Of a stretch of DNA of 64,000 nt, positions 48,381 through 59,065 are shown one piece after another (positions within the stretch are counted from its first letter, which is position 1; each line of letters starts with the position of its first letter). The DNA comes from Casuarina equisetifolia (taxonomy: Eukaryota; Streptophyta; Magnoliopsida; Fagales; Casuarinaceae): contig CM052361.1 of assembly GCA_028551475.1 (NCBI GenBank), forward strand, positions 24,813,491 to 24,877,490. Direction: 5' to 3'. The translations under genes were made by a program, and so were the position numbers. The notes under the pieces were generated by a model that was not told where the DNA came from, did not search any database, and saw only the letters and a program-made list of their open reading frames with translations.

Positions 48381-50451
48381 GGTGATTGATATTAACTAAA
48401 TTATGAGTTATAAGATGACCTTATTCACTCAAACCATAAGCTCCAATGCCATGTTATAAACGAAATTTTTTTTTCTTGAAATAACCATTGAAAGAAGAAG
48501 ATACTAGTCAATATATTGATGACATAAAATCCTGGACGATGACCATCATGCTGGCATAAGAAGGAATCCACTCAAACTGCAGAGGGGCCCCAACATTGAT
48601 TTATCATAAAACCTCAGCATCGACAAGAATAGGTGAGCATCAAGGACGACCATTCCTCCAATGCAAGCAAACCCTTGAAGTGAAGTTTCAAAATCGTCAC
48701 TTTCATTATAGTAGGTCAGTAATCATGTGACCTAATTACTACTGCTACAAGTCCGGGTTGCAAAGATGTTACATTAATCTTAACAAAAGGGTCATTAGAG
48801 AATTGTCACAGTAATTTTTTTTAAAAAAAGGTCATTAGAGAATTTTGATGTATGAAATGAAAATAGGTGGTAGATTTTATTTCCCTAAACATAATGATTT
48901 GTTTATAATAAAATCGTAAAATTATTTTGTTCTTAATACTTGTGCATGTGTTTATTGTATTAATTCTCATAATTCTCCTAGAACTTTTGACTAAATACCA
49001 ACTCAATCTGCTAACAAACAAAGGAGAAAGCACCGTGTCGGATTTTCAGTGTTTTATGTTTTGAATATTGTATCCCTTACAAAAAAGTACTCTCTTTTGC
49101 AAAGAAGTCCCTCGAACCTTCAGTTGCATGCCATATGCTGTTATTTGATTGAAGGCTTGCTACGTGGTTAGAAAGGACGTTGACTGTAATCGCCATCACC
49201 ACAAGTATGCTTTTGTGTTCTCCATGGCAGAAATATGAGCATTTAACATAGACTGCTTTTAGACAAGTCAAGGCAACAACAGCCCACAAAACGTGTATTT
49301 GGTGATTCCAACGGTAGTTAGATGAAGGAAGAAATTGTTAAAAGATGGAATCCATCATCATGTCGACTTTTTTTTCTTAAAATTAATTTATAAAAAAGAA
49401 AATATCTCTATATGTAAAAAAAAAAAAGTTAAAATATTGAAAATATTTTTTATTATAAATATGTGAGTTGATTCATTTGATATTGTTAATGTTTGATTTC
49501 AGTATATGCTCCATTACTCTAAATGTGAGGATAACACTTTTCACAGAGACCTAGTTTACAAGTAAATGTCTCATTCAAAACTTATATTTTGATGCCATGT
49601 GAAAAAAAACCAACCTCTTTCACTTTCATATAAATGGTACTACAAACCAATATATTGACAATGTTAAACATATACCAAATTCTGATAGAATATTATGTAA
49701 ATGTTAAAACATATTCATTTAACATATTCACTCAAAACATTTATGAATATTTTAACCAAGACAATCCATTTTGTTCACCTTGTTTTGATCTTATGGTTTA
49801 ATTTTTTTAGTAGACATTAGAGCTATAATATATAATTCAATTAGAATACTCTATATTTTGTAAAATTTTGAAGTAATTTCGTCAATTCTTGAATGTTTTT
49901 TCAGTAAATTGAAAAATAATGGAGCTGGATTTTATGTCTGTGTCATTTGTTTTAATCCTACTTTTGAAATTGTGTCTTCTAAATTGGAATCATTCGTTGA
50001 AATAAAATAATTTGACTTAATTAACACCTTTATTCAGTGTAGTCTTTTTCTCAATATTAGGTGAATGATCTGTGAGATCACGTCATCCCCTCCTTTTTTT
50101 CCACTTTTCCTTTTAGAAGTATTCCGGTTTGACACCTCCCACCTACTAACACCAACTAAGTTTGAATCCAAGCACAAAGAACGCTCTCAAACTGAAAAAG
50201 GGTGCGTCAATCCGAAGGGTCCAAAATTTCAGGTCCCATAGAATCTTCTTCTTTCCTCTTTTTCCCTCCGATTTCCACTCCCACCAAATGGGTGAGAAAA
50301 TACGACATAGTTTCCTCATCTTCACCCCCTCTCTTCTTCGCCCCTTCCCTCTAATAACCTGACAAAGCCAGTAAATCCTCAACCTAGAAGATACACGGAA
50401 AGAAGAATAATCCTATTTGAGTGTTCTCCACATCCACACAAGAAACCATTC
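48381..50451. other. unit D AT-rich block, no gene
   Basis: Carries the shared anchors AAAACGTGTATTTGGTGATT near 49288 and TTTCCCTCCGATTTCCACTC near 50262. A small local duplication repeats GGTCATTAGAGAATT at 48790 and 48829. Confidence 0.6.
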
Positions 50452-50843
50452 TATCATGAGCTTTTGGGCCTATGATAGGCTTGAATTTATGAGAGCCCAC
50501 ATTAGAGATGATATTCAAATGTAATGTATCGAAATTGACTATTAGGCCTAAATCTTTTAGCTCAAGACACATAACAAAATGGTATCAAAGTCAACTATAT
50601 TCTAAATTTGAAATATGAAGGGAACAACCTATGGAAAGGGCTGTGTAAGAAGAGGTTATTTGGATTAGGCTAGAGTATTAGCCGCCTCAAGAGTGGGCTG
50701 TCAAGTGTCAGCCATGGTATGTAGTAGTTTGTCATAGGCTTATGGGGGCTGGTAATAGATTTGGGCTTATGGAACCCAAGTTAGATATGATATTTAATTG
50801 AAATATGTTGAGATTAAATGTGCTGAGAGTGAGACACGTGACA
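50452..50843 (+). mobile_element. TRIM-like element (mini-LTR retrotransposon) in unit D
   Basis: Two diverged terminal direct repeats, 50452-50576 and 50730-50843, end in ATAACA and GTGACA. The right copy starts TGTCATAGGC and the left TATCATGAGC. Three bases after the left repeat, TGGTATCAAAGTC resembles the initiator-Met tRNA primer-binding site. Flanks are CATTC and CATCC. Unit A shows the empty site at 15440-15450 (CCATTCATGTCTGCG). No coding capacity. Confidence 0.7.
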
Positions 50844-50848
50844 CATCC

Positions 50849-50960
50849 ATGTCTGCGTTCAAGGAACTTTACAAAGTGCCAAGAACTCAATCGCGGAGCA
50901 TCAGTGCTTACGGATGCAATAAAGACAGAAGATGATACCTGAGAAAAATAGGCTTGCGGT
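50849..50960 (+). pseudogene. conserved MSGFNE block, copy D
   Basis: ATGTCTGCGTTCAAGGAAC matches the other copies, then small indels break the frame. The element at 50452-50843 separates it from its leader-like tract. Confidence 0.35.
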
Positions 50961-51394
50961 TTGACTCGGAGTCGGATATGACCTTCCCGTTGGCGTCACC
51001 GGTTCCGTACGTTAGATAGACACGGAAGATAGCAATGCTCAATGTTGATTTCTGATGTAAGAATCGAGATCGGGGATTCTCATTGCTCGCCTTTGGTGTG
51101 CGAGCTTTAAATCTCATTGCTTGCTTTTGTCATGCGGCCGACGTCCTATGGTTGGGATTTCAAAACAAACTCTTACTGTTGAAGCGTGGTTTGGAAATCT
51201 TTTAAGTCAATTTAGATGTTACAATTTGGTAAACACACGAAACTCCAATGAAATGACATGGTAAATATAGGTTGCTTAATTTGTAGATAAGATCTAACAA
51301 CATATATAAAAGGATTTTACACAATTTGAGATCAATCAATTCTTATGTCTACTAGACATAATAATATATTTTAACATTAGGGATTAAGCACTTT

Positions 51395-52345
51395 TTGTGG
51401 ATAGGTAATTTGGAAAATTATAAAACCCATAAGATTGCTTAATAGATTGTTTGCTCACCTAAAAAGAAGAACTTGGGCTACTAGGCATTAAAGTGTATAA
51501 TAAGGTTCTACTGGATGGTCACTTTGAAATCTCATTAATTATTCAAGTTTATCCTTATGGAGTAGATAGATTCATAGTACTAAATGCATGAAAATTTCTA
51601 TTATGCATATTGACATTAAATGAAATATGGTATGGGTTAGAGAAGTCTTCTCAAATTATGACAAATTCTTTCATTTATGCTCTCCAAATTTTCTTATTAT
51701 TGTAAAGAGACAAACAAGGAATTGTGCCAAGTTAATGTCGAGATTAAATAACATGACTTAATATAATCAAGTGGAATCAATAAACACAAATTTATTAGAT
51801 GGCTCATATGTAAGGATAGACTTCCTATAGCAACAGTAATATCTTGATAGCTCCTCTCAATTAACCTATATTGTAATTTTGTAGTTCTCAACTTGAAAGT
51901 AAGTTACACTTATTTTTTTAAGTATACTTGAATTGGGTAAATTTGGTAAAGTATTTTTGTCTAACAAGGTCTTCATAGGATTATTAGCAATTGGAACTTA
52001 GAACTAAAATACATGATTAAAGCCATTAAGGAAAAGGATTTAGCTATGAAGTTTTCTAAACTCTCTTTATTAGCATGTGTTTATTGTCTATAGTCTAAAC
52101 AAAATCTTAGACATCTTAGACATTTTATTATCTAGAATTAAAAAAAATAGTATGTTAGAGATCATTTCTATTTAAAAACAATAAACTCTTTTAGACAAAC
52201 ATTTTGTTATATCATAATTGGGGGATTCTAAATTTGATTTTCTCTTAAATGAATTATAATGATGGCATATGTCTCTAAGCTTTTATATTCTTTTATTTTG
52301 AAATAAATAAATTCACATATTCATAAAAAAGAAAAAGAAAAAAGT
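51395..52345 (+). mobile_element. 5'-truncated LINE fragment, plus strand (unit D)
   Basis: Matches the C-terminal RT and zf-RVT parts of LINE1: AAGAAGAACTTGGGCTACTA against AAGGAAGGGGGATTAGG, and TCTCATTAATTATTC. It ends in an A-rich tail at 52325-52342. Heavily mutated. The minus-strand fragment at 58260-59060 belongs to the same subfamily. Confidence 0.65.
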
Positions 52346-52747
52346 TGTCAAAGATGGAAAACTTTTTAGGTGTCTCTTTCTTTCTTTGATTAATGTGATG
52401 ACTCACCAAATGACATCACATTCTAGAAATTCTAATGAATAAAATATCCTAGTTGACACTATTATAATTTTACAATTACTTCAACTATGATGCTGTAGAG
52501 ATTGAATTTTCAAGTGTTTATATCTTGAAAAGGTAAAAACAAATTTGATGTTAGATGAAAATATTTTACTTCTATGAAACAAAAAAGAAAAGAATAATAT
52601 GTCAAACAAATTTTTATAATTTGGAGACGAATTCAACCTACATATTCTTCTAATGATGTTACAATATGCTAAGGATTTAACATTCAGGTTGCATATGTTT
52701 CAACATTGTAGAAATGAGAACAAATTTGAGATTGGACAGCAAGATTT

Positions 52748-52902
52748 TTTTTAATTTTTTTTGGTGGAAATATAAGTGTGCATTAATAAGAAGTAGTGTA
52801 AAAAAACATAGGAGTATATCCTAAAATTACAAGAATTACGAAAATATAGATGCTGAAAGCTTCCAAATTTCACTCAAAATGACATTTTCCTGTGAGGTTG
52901 AC
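52748..52902 (-). mobile_element. short LINE 3' tail, minus strand
   Basis: Minus-strand end TATTAATGCACACTTATA then TTTCCACCAAAAAA matches LINE 3' termini. Flanked by a short repeat, CAAGATTT, at about 52740 and 52907. About 155 bp. Confidence 0.6.
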
Positions 52903-53059
52903 AACAAGATTTATTCTGTATTCCAATATACATCTCGTTCAAGAAGCATAAGCAATCACAAAACAAATTGAAAGATTAAGAAAGGATTGGAAATTGTTAA
53001 CATGGAGGATGATTTGGACAATGACGTGCTCTAGCTAATACAGCTTAGAAATCACTACA

Positions 53060-53182
53060 AAATGTTACTAATATCAAGAAGGATATGATGGATAAAATTT
53101 GGTTAATTAAAACCATATGATTTGTAAATTGTAATAAATATTTACAAGAGTTTTGAAAATTTTTAAATGTCTTATTTGAGTA
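53060..53182 (+). mobile_element. LINE2-like 3' scrap, plus strand
   Basis: ATATCAAGAAGGATATGATG and TTGTAAATTGTAATAAATAT followed by TTTACAAGAG match the last 40 codons of LINE2 ORF2 (37385-37480). Confidence 0.6.
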
Positions 53183-53616
53183 AAACATATATGTCTAAGG
53201 AATGTGAAATTGGAAAGATTCAAGCCTTCTTTGCGTGCTTTTACGGAGATACGGAAATATAATACTGTTTAACATTAAAAATCATATTCTAGAACCATGT
53301 TGAAACTTATCCAAAGTTCAAACATTCTGCTGTTGTTTCCGTCTGCTGCTCTTGGTCCTGTTTTGTGTCGGTACAAAAATAGTGGAATTAGTCGCCATCA
53401 TGCCCCGACATGGAAGTTGCGCCAGGAAGGAAAACCAACAATTATTTTATTGCAACCACGCATTACGCATTAATCCAAGGGTGATATCCATTACTCATAA
53501 AAAAAACATATTTATAATGTTCAAACATGTTTAGGATGAAAGCTTGCTTTAAAAGCAAATAATAGTGTTGGAACTGGTAAGCATATCATGGTATTTAATT
53601 CTTATCATAATACTCG

Positions 53617-53648
<32 letters not shown>
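53617..53648. repeat. (TA)n microsatellite
   Basis: Uninterrupted TA repeats of about 30 bp in unit D. Confidence 0.95.
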
Positions 53649-53650
<2 letters not shown>

Positions 53651-53659
53651 GATATCTAT

Positions 53660-54360
53660 AATGTAAAAAATGACCATTTCTCTTACAAGCAATTTCAGTT
53701 AAATCTGTAGCGAGTGTCCTTTATTCTACTGTTATGGAGTCTACATATTTAAATGGCCATTTAACAAACACCCTCATTTTATATCATCCCATAAGCAGAA
53801 ACCCAGTAGTGCAAGCAGCTAGAAGACCCCAAGAACTTTCCCAGAACCATCTCTCCATCTTGACCAAACAACACCTTGTAGCAGAAGCAACCTGGGAAAT
53901 TTTCATCTCTCTGCTGTAAAATAGATAAGAACAGTGTTGTCTTCCACAAGCTCACGTAAACTAATCTAGAAGCAGCCCTAGAAGCCCAAAACCATGGTGC
54001 TCTAAATTCCACTCCACGAGCCGTACGCTTGACGGACTCATCCATACGGCACTGACGAGAGGCTCACTACTAGTCGTCGTTGAATGGCCCTAGTCCCACA
54101 TAGGAAATCTGGAAGGTTTGAGTTCGTATTTCAGAACCAGCGAAGGGTCTGAAAGGAGGAAGTTTTCAGTTCAATTATCGTGGACCGCGTGGCTGTGATG
54201 GATTGACGTACCGTAGCAGTTGTACTAGTTTTGCTGCGAGAGTGCGTCCTCGCTTTCGTATTCAACGAGGAATATCTTCACGCGCTTCGTGGCGAGTTGC
54301 AAAGCGCTGGCGGCAGCCCACCAACCGCGGCTTGTTTTGTCCCCTTGAAAAATGAACTTA
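53660..54360. repeat. conserved TATA-like, minus-ORF and GC-rich block, copy D
   Basis: Matches 23765-24370. The minus-strand small ORF is frameshifted here by a 2-bp deletion after KME. The GC-rich part (GTGGACCGCGTGGC, TTCACGCGCTTCGTGGCGA) is well kept. Confidence 0.65.
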
Positions 54361-54744
54361 TTATCCGAGTTTATATAAATGAGGTTAAATATTAAAATAT
54401 AAATTATAGTTGAGAAAAATTTAAAGAGTTACCTGGTAGTTTCTGGTGATGCTATTTCAATTCTAAATGAAGACAAAAATTCTTTTCTTTTATTAAGTTA
54501 ATTGTTTAAGAATTTAATTGAATTAATCTTTTATTTTTTACTATATTGTTTAATACATTAGTTCATTTAGCTTAAAAATAAATGTCTATAGACTCAATAA
54601 ATTGTGATTTCTTCATCTTGGTTCATTGAATCACTAGCTAATTATTTTTTCACAAAAAGAAATTCAAATTAGTTGATCAATTGTTAGAAATAATTAAATA
54701 TATTCTTTATATTTTTTGGATCTTCAGTTATTATTATTGTTATT

Positions 54745-55095
54745 TAAAAAGGGATAAGATCCTAAAGATTTTTACCAATAAAAATCGAGTGCAGGACATA
54801 GATGTAACCCTTACAAAAGGTAGCTGAACCAATAACCTACGTAATAAACTCCCCAATAGAGAGGAAAGCAATACAATTAAAGAAACTAAATGAAATTATG
54901 ACTAAATAGACAACCTACATGATAACCTTAAACCCCAGTTCAGAAAGGATTTCTTTGCTTTGGGTGACATCTAGAAGGAATGATCAAGTTGGATGTCGAC
55001 ATTCGCTTGACTCGATGAAATCTTGCTAGGAAAATCTCAAGAAGGAATGACTAAGGTGGAGCTAACCGGCTACAACGGGGAATGACGAATTGGTT
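54745..55095. other. unit-D-specific insertion of about 350 bp, unclassified
   Basis: Unit A passes directly from TTGTTAGAAATAATTCAATA to the GAAAGCTTACTTCTCAATT tract. Unit D has extra sequence between them (from about GGGATAAGATCC to GGTTTTGAAAAAAG). No terminal repeats, domain or PBS were recognised. Confidence 0.45.
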
Positions 55096-55259
55096 TTGAA
55101 AAAAGAAGTTTATGATTTTCGCATGAAGGCTTACTTTTCAATTACACTTTTAAAGTTAAAACCTTAATTGCAGATGCTTACAATATAAAAATTAGCACAT
55201 GGAGATAACTCTCTTATTGGAAGTATAAAAAATAAAAAGTGGTAAGCCATCTAACATGA

Positions 55260-55600
55260 TTGTTCGCGTGGAAAATTGCGTGCTCGGTGGCCAAATCTCG
55301 CGGCCTATAAAGCGCGTTCAGTACACGCCTTGTGGTGCGCATGGGCCCCGACATCATGAACATTCTGGAACGTCAAATCGTTCATTCGTACCCAGAGTCT
55401 CCACTTAGCTTAGCTTAACTCTGTCGACCCCTTCCCCAAGCATGCTCTTACGCGGTCACGCAATCCCAATAATGGCGGCGATGACATATTTGCTCCAATG
55501 ATAATCTTCCAACACATCCAGATATTCATTTATGATATTTTCGATGTGATACTATTCTTCCTACCTTTCTATATATATGCTGGCGAAAGCAGTGTTGAGC
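55260..55600 (+). promoter_or_regulatory. promoter of zinc-finger gene 4 (TATA at 55570-55578)
   Basis: TATATATAT lies 86 bp before the ATG. The upstream segment is of the paralog-1 type (GGTGCGCATGGGCC, GACATCATGAA, CCTTCCCCAAG). A second TATAAAG at 55307 is further upstream and probably not the one used. Confidence 0.65.
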
Positions 55601-55664
55601 TCCATTGAGTTCCAACTTATCAGCTTCGTATTCCAGTTTCATATTCTCGACGTCAGAGTCAGAC

Positions 55665-56132
55665 ATGAAGAGAGGAAGAGAGGACGGAGAGGTGGAGACG
55701 ATAGACATGGCGAACTGCTTGATGCTGCTGTCTAAAGTCGGCCAAATTGATGTGACGAAAGGCTCGGAGGCTCGTTCTTTCGTGTGCAAGACGTGCGACC
55801 GCCGGTTCCCGTCGTTCCAGGCCCTAGGAGGCCACAGGGCGAGCCACAAGAAGCCAAGGATGATGGCCGGCGACCTGTTGCAACCCAAGCCCGGCTCTCC
55901 GGTGAAGCCAAAGAGTCACGCGTGCTCCATATGTGGGCTTGAGTTCCCGATGGGACAAGCGCTGGGGGGCCACATGAGGAGGCACAGAGATGTCATGGGC
56001 CACCGCTTGTTGATCAATCACCGACCCGCGCAGGCCTTGCCGTTGATGAAGAAATCCAGTAGTGAAGAGACGCGGTTCTTCGATTTGAATCTTATACCGG
56101 TGGGGAGTGACCTGAAGTTGTGCAGTTGGTGA
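55665..56132 (+). CDS. two-finger C2H2 zinc-finger protein with EAR motif, paralog 4 (unit D)
   Basis: 155 residues: MKRGRED start, L-box with ANCLMLLSKV (about 11-24), finger 1 C41/C44/H57/H61, finger 2 C87/C90/H103/H107, DLNLIP at 140-145 and DLKLCSW at the end. It has the longer linker HRDVMGHRLLIN. An in-frame ATG at 55605 lies within the probable leader, 27 bp from the TATA box, so 55665 is preferred. The residues just before the EAR motif differ from the other copies (SSSEETRFF). Inferred nuclear repressor of the ZAT type. Promoter type agrees with paralog 1, linker length with paralog 3. Confidence 0.92.
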   Translation: MKRGREDGEVETIDMANCLMLLSKVGQIDVTKGSEARSFVCKTCDRRFPSFQALGGHRASHKKPRMMAGDLLQPKPGSPVKPKSHACSICGLEFPMGQALGGHMRRHRDVMGHRLLINHRPAQALPLMKKSSSEETRFFDLNLIPVGSDLKLCSW

Positions 56133-56152
56133 TGATCATCACAGGCTGTTTA

Positions 56153-56357
56153 TGTGGATCCTCACATGAGGTTGCGGGATATCTTCCCCGGATGGCGTGG
56201 AAAGATGGACTGGTTGATCCTCCAGAGTTTAAACTTCAAACTCACAAAGGAAAGAGATTGATCTCTCAATCTCTCCCAAGATCAGAAAGATTGAAAGATA
56301 TGTGGGGAGTCATTCATGAGGTGGTGTGGAGGCCTAACGAATAGATTACCAAGGATT
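56153..56357 (+). pseudogene. ALP1-like 3' fragment D1
   Basis: TGTGGATCCTCACATGAGG begins 20 bp after the zinc-finger stop. It keeps the stretches around GGTTGATCCTCCAGAG and GATTGAAAGATATGTGG and ends at AGATTACCAAGGATTAC, where an LTR-like sequence starts. Confidence 0.9.
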
Positions 56358-56359
56358 AC

Positions 56360-57695
56360 TGTTGGACATAAGATGGCTCCACAATTGATTTCTCTCATTG
56401 TTGGTTGCGTGATTCTTAACTATTGGGATGATTGCAATATTGTTCATTTAGGAAAATTAGGTATCTTGTATAGGGAAGTATTCTTTTCATTATTTTGTCC
56501 ATTTTCCTTTTTTAGTCCAATTCTTGTATTATAAATAGGATTCATTGCCCGTGTTTACAAAGAAAGTAAAGCTATTCTACGGCTTTCCCAAACACAATCT
56601 CTCTTCCAAACCCTATGGCCTTACTTCATCTTTATTTCTTGTCACGATATTTAGAGCCATACTTTCTTTCTTGGTTTAGCTTCTGCCCTTTGTTCTTTTC
56701 TTCTTCTTTTTTTTTTTTTTACTTTAGTATACAAACCATCCCCCAACCCCCTCTTTTTTTTTTTTTTTTTGGTTGATGCTTCCATTGTTGTGGGTTCTTG
56801 ATTCTTAAAGACTTGCAAAACAAAATTAGCACTTCGGTGTACAAATCAATATTTTCCGTTTCAAACACTAAACTATAAATTGTCCATGCCGAAAAACACC
56901 ATGTCTTAATCCGGCAAGCCAATTGATCTGGAGAACTAAGTGTGGAGTACGTGTCTAACTCTCCAAGCAATACAGATTATGTGTAGCATTTTGTGCTACG
57001 CAATCTAAACCTCTTAGATCCTGCTCAGGCCAGACCCTACCCAATTCAGCCAGCGTAGGGCTTATTCGGTTCGATTTAGCTTGAATAGGCCCAACCTGTT
57101 TTCTGGCCCACTGATGAGGCTCCACCACATTGGCCCAGCCCAATCCAATCCAACCCATGTTGGGTCCAGTGGGCTCCATCTCCTTGGGCTCTACCCAAAC
57201 AAGGTCAACCTGTTTCTAGTTTTTGGGCACAACCCAAATTTTGGACTAAGTTGGTACTTTGTGGGCCAAGTACCTGACCCACTGTTACTAGGTTTGCGGT
57301 GTGAATCCCTGCCCAGCTTACAACCCAAATCTCCCTTCTCATGCAACAACGATTAGCTACTCAGAACCTGGCAACCCACTGTACACCGCCACCTCTAATG
57401 GCCCCAAACTTCACCTTGTTGCTCAACTACTCTCTAGAGTAGACAATTATGAAGTATGGGCTCGCGACTTTTGGCGAACGCTAGTTACAAAGGATAAAAA
57501 GAGGTTTTTTGGAGGGGTTTGTTCCCGTTTTGAGCAATGAGCAATTGGCTCGCCAATGGCGAAAATGCAACAAACTCGTGTATTCGTGGAGAAGGAACGA
57601 AGGATAAAGAGAGGTTTTCGGTGGGGTATGTTCCCACTTCGACCGACAAGCAATTGGTTCGTGTATTCATGGATAAGGAAGTCTAAAGTTGGAGT
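56360..57695 (+). mobile_element. Ty1/copia 5' part: LTR, primer-binding site and gag fragment
   Basis: An LTR-like segment starts TGTTGGACATAAG at 56360 and ends TTGTCA near 56644. TATTTAGAGCCAT follows, resembling the initiator-Met tRNA primer-binding site. Downstream, 57301-57690 encodes a Retrotran_gag_3-like region (LVAQLLSRVDNYEVWARDF). A 7-bp tandem duplication, GAGCAAT, at about 57533-57546 shifts the frame. After the shift the copia-type QWRKCNKLVYSW continues. pol and the 3' LTR are missing. Confidence 0.65.
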
Positions 57696-57702
57696 TCGCC
57701 GC

Positions 57703-57960
57703 CGCCCACATTATTCATGGAGTGACGTGGAGGCCTAACAAACACTAATTACAAAGGATTACACTCCGTTGCCTCCTTCATCACATTATCGTTGACATGG
57801 AAGATGCGGCACAGGATGAATTACCTTTGTCTCGTGACCTTGATTCAGGTTACCACCAACAGAATTGTATAACCGTCGACATAAAAGTTGTACATCTGAG
57901 AGACAAGCTGTCTTTGTACTTATCTAAAAGGTTTCCACCTTGATTAGACAACCATTTCTA
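57703..57960 (+). pseudogene. ALP1-like 3' fragment D2
   Basis: Matches the ALP1-like last 80 codons, from ATTCATGGAGTGACGTGGAGG through GACATGGAAGATG and GTTTCCACCTTGATTAG. It overlaps fragment D1 by about 50 bp, so the two are not simply halves of one copy split by the retroelement. Confidence 0.9.
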
Positions 57961-58254
57961 GGATATGAGTTATTTAGTTGTAATTGCTATAAAAAGGATA
58001 TGAATGTCATGAAAAAATAGACAACAAATTATCAATAAAACCCCAGCTCAATCTTGTTCTTTGTTCCCACGACAAAAGTAGACAATCCCAATATCAACCC
58101 AACGAATCCAAACAACCGTTTCAAGGGTGCCATTTTGGCCCCTGTTGCACGCTCAGAGAATCGAAACACAATCTTGTCTTTCATTTTTTTTTTCGTCAAT
58201 AGAAGTTCACCAACTCAAAGAATGCCTATATGAATATCAAAGGTACATTAAATT

Positions 58255-59065
58255 TAGTGTCTTTTTTTTTAAAAAAAATTATGAATGTGAGTTTATTGGT
58301 TTGAGAATGAAAGAATACAAGGGCATAAGGGAATACTCTAGTATTACAAGCTCATATAAGAGAAAATCAAGTTTGAAATCTTTCAACTATGATACAACAA
58401 AAAATTCGGTTGAGAGAATTTAATGTTTTTAAATAAAATATTCTTTCACACACTACTTTCCTAATTCTAGTCAATAAGATTGATATTTCAACAATCTTGT
58501 TTTCAAAATGTCTATGATTCATTTAGACCATATATAATAAATACATACTAAGAAAGAAAGATTAAGAAGTTTTAAAACAAATTCTTTCTTTTAGTTGCTT
58601 TAATCATACATTGTAATTTAGAATTTTAGTTGTTAATGATTCTATAAAGGCCATGTTAAGCAAGAATACTTTGTCAAATTTGTTTAGTTCAAGTACATTG
58701 AAGAGCAAGTGTGACCTATTTTCAACTTTAAATCTACAAGAATTATAGTACAAGTTAATTGAGGGGAACTACTGAGATAACACTTATGTTGTAGGAAGTT
58801 TATCCTTCTAAATAATTCATTTAATAAACTTGTATTTACTGATTCTATCTAACCATATTAAGTCATGTTATTCAACCTCAATATTAATATGACTTAGGAA
58901 GACCTTTTCAATTTTATGTCATATTTCCTTTGATTTTATTAACTAAAGTTTTCATATATTCAGTATTATGAATTCATTTACTTCATAAGGATGAACATGA
59001 ATAGTTAATAAGCTTCCAAAGTGACCGCCTCAATAGAATCATATTTCACACTCTAAGGACTAATA
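58255..59065 (-). mobile_element. 5'-truncated LINE fragment, minus strand (unit E)
   Basis: The minus strand matches the LINE RT C-terminus and zf-RVT region and is closest to the fragment at 51395-52345 (GCGGTCACTTTGGAAGC against TGGTCACTTTGAAATC). Many stops. Confidence 0.65.

Larger units (their letters stand above)
47915..56152 (+). repeat. tandem segmental duplication, unit D
   Basis: From the ALP1-like fragment at 47915 to just after zinc-finger gene 4. Same block order, with a TRIM-like element and three LINE pieces inside. Confidence 0.85.

Noticed and set aside
57085..57300. GGCCCA/ACCCAA-rich stretch as a regulatory cluster
   Set aside because: It lies between the copia primer-binding site and gag and is best read as retroelement leader.
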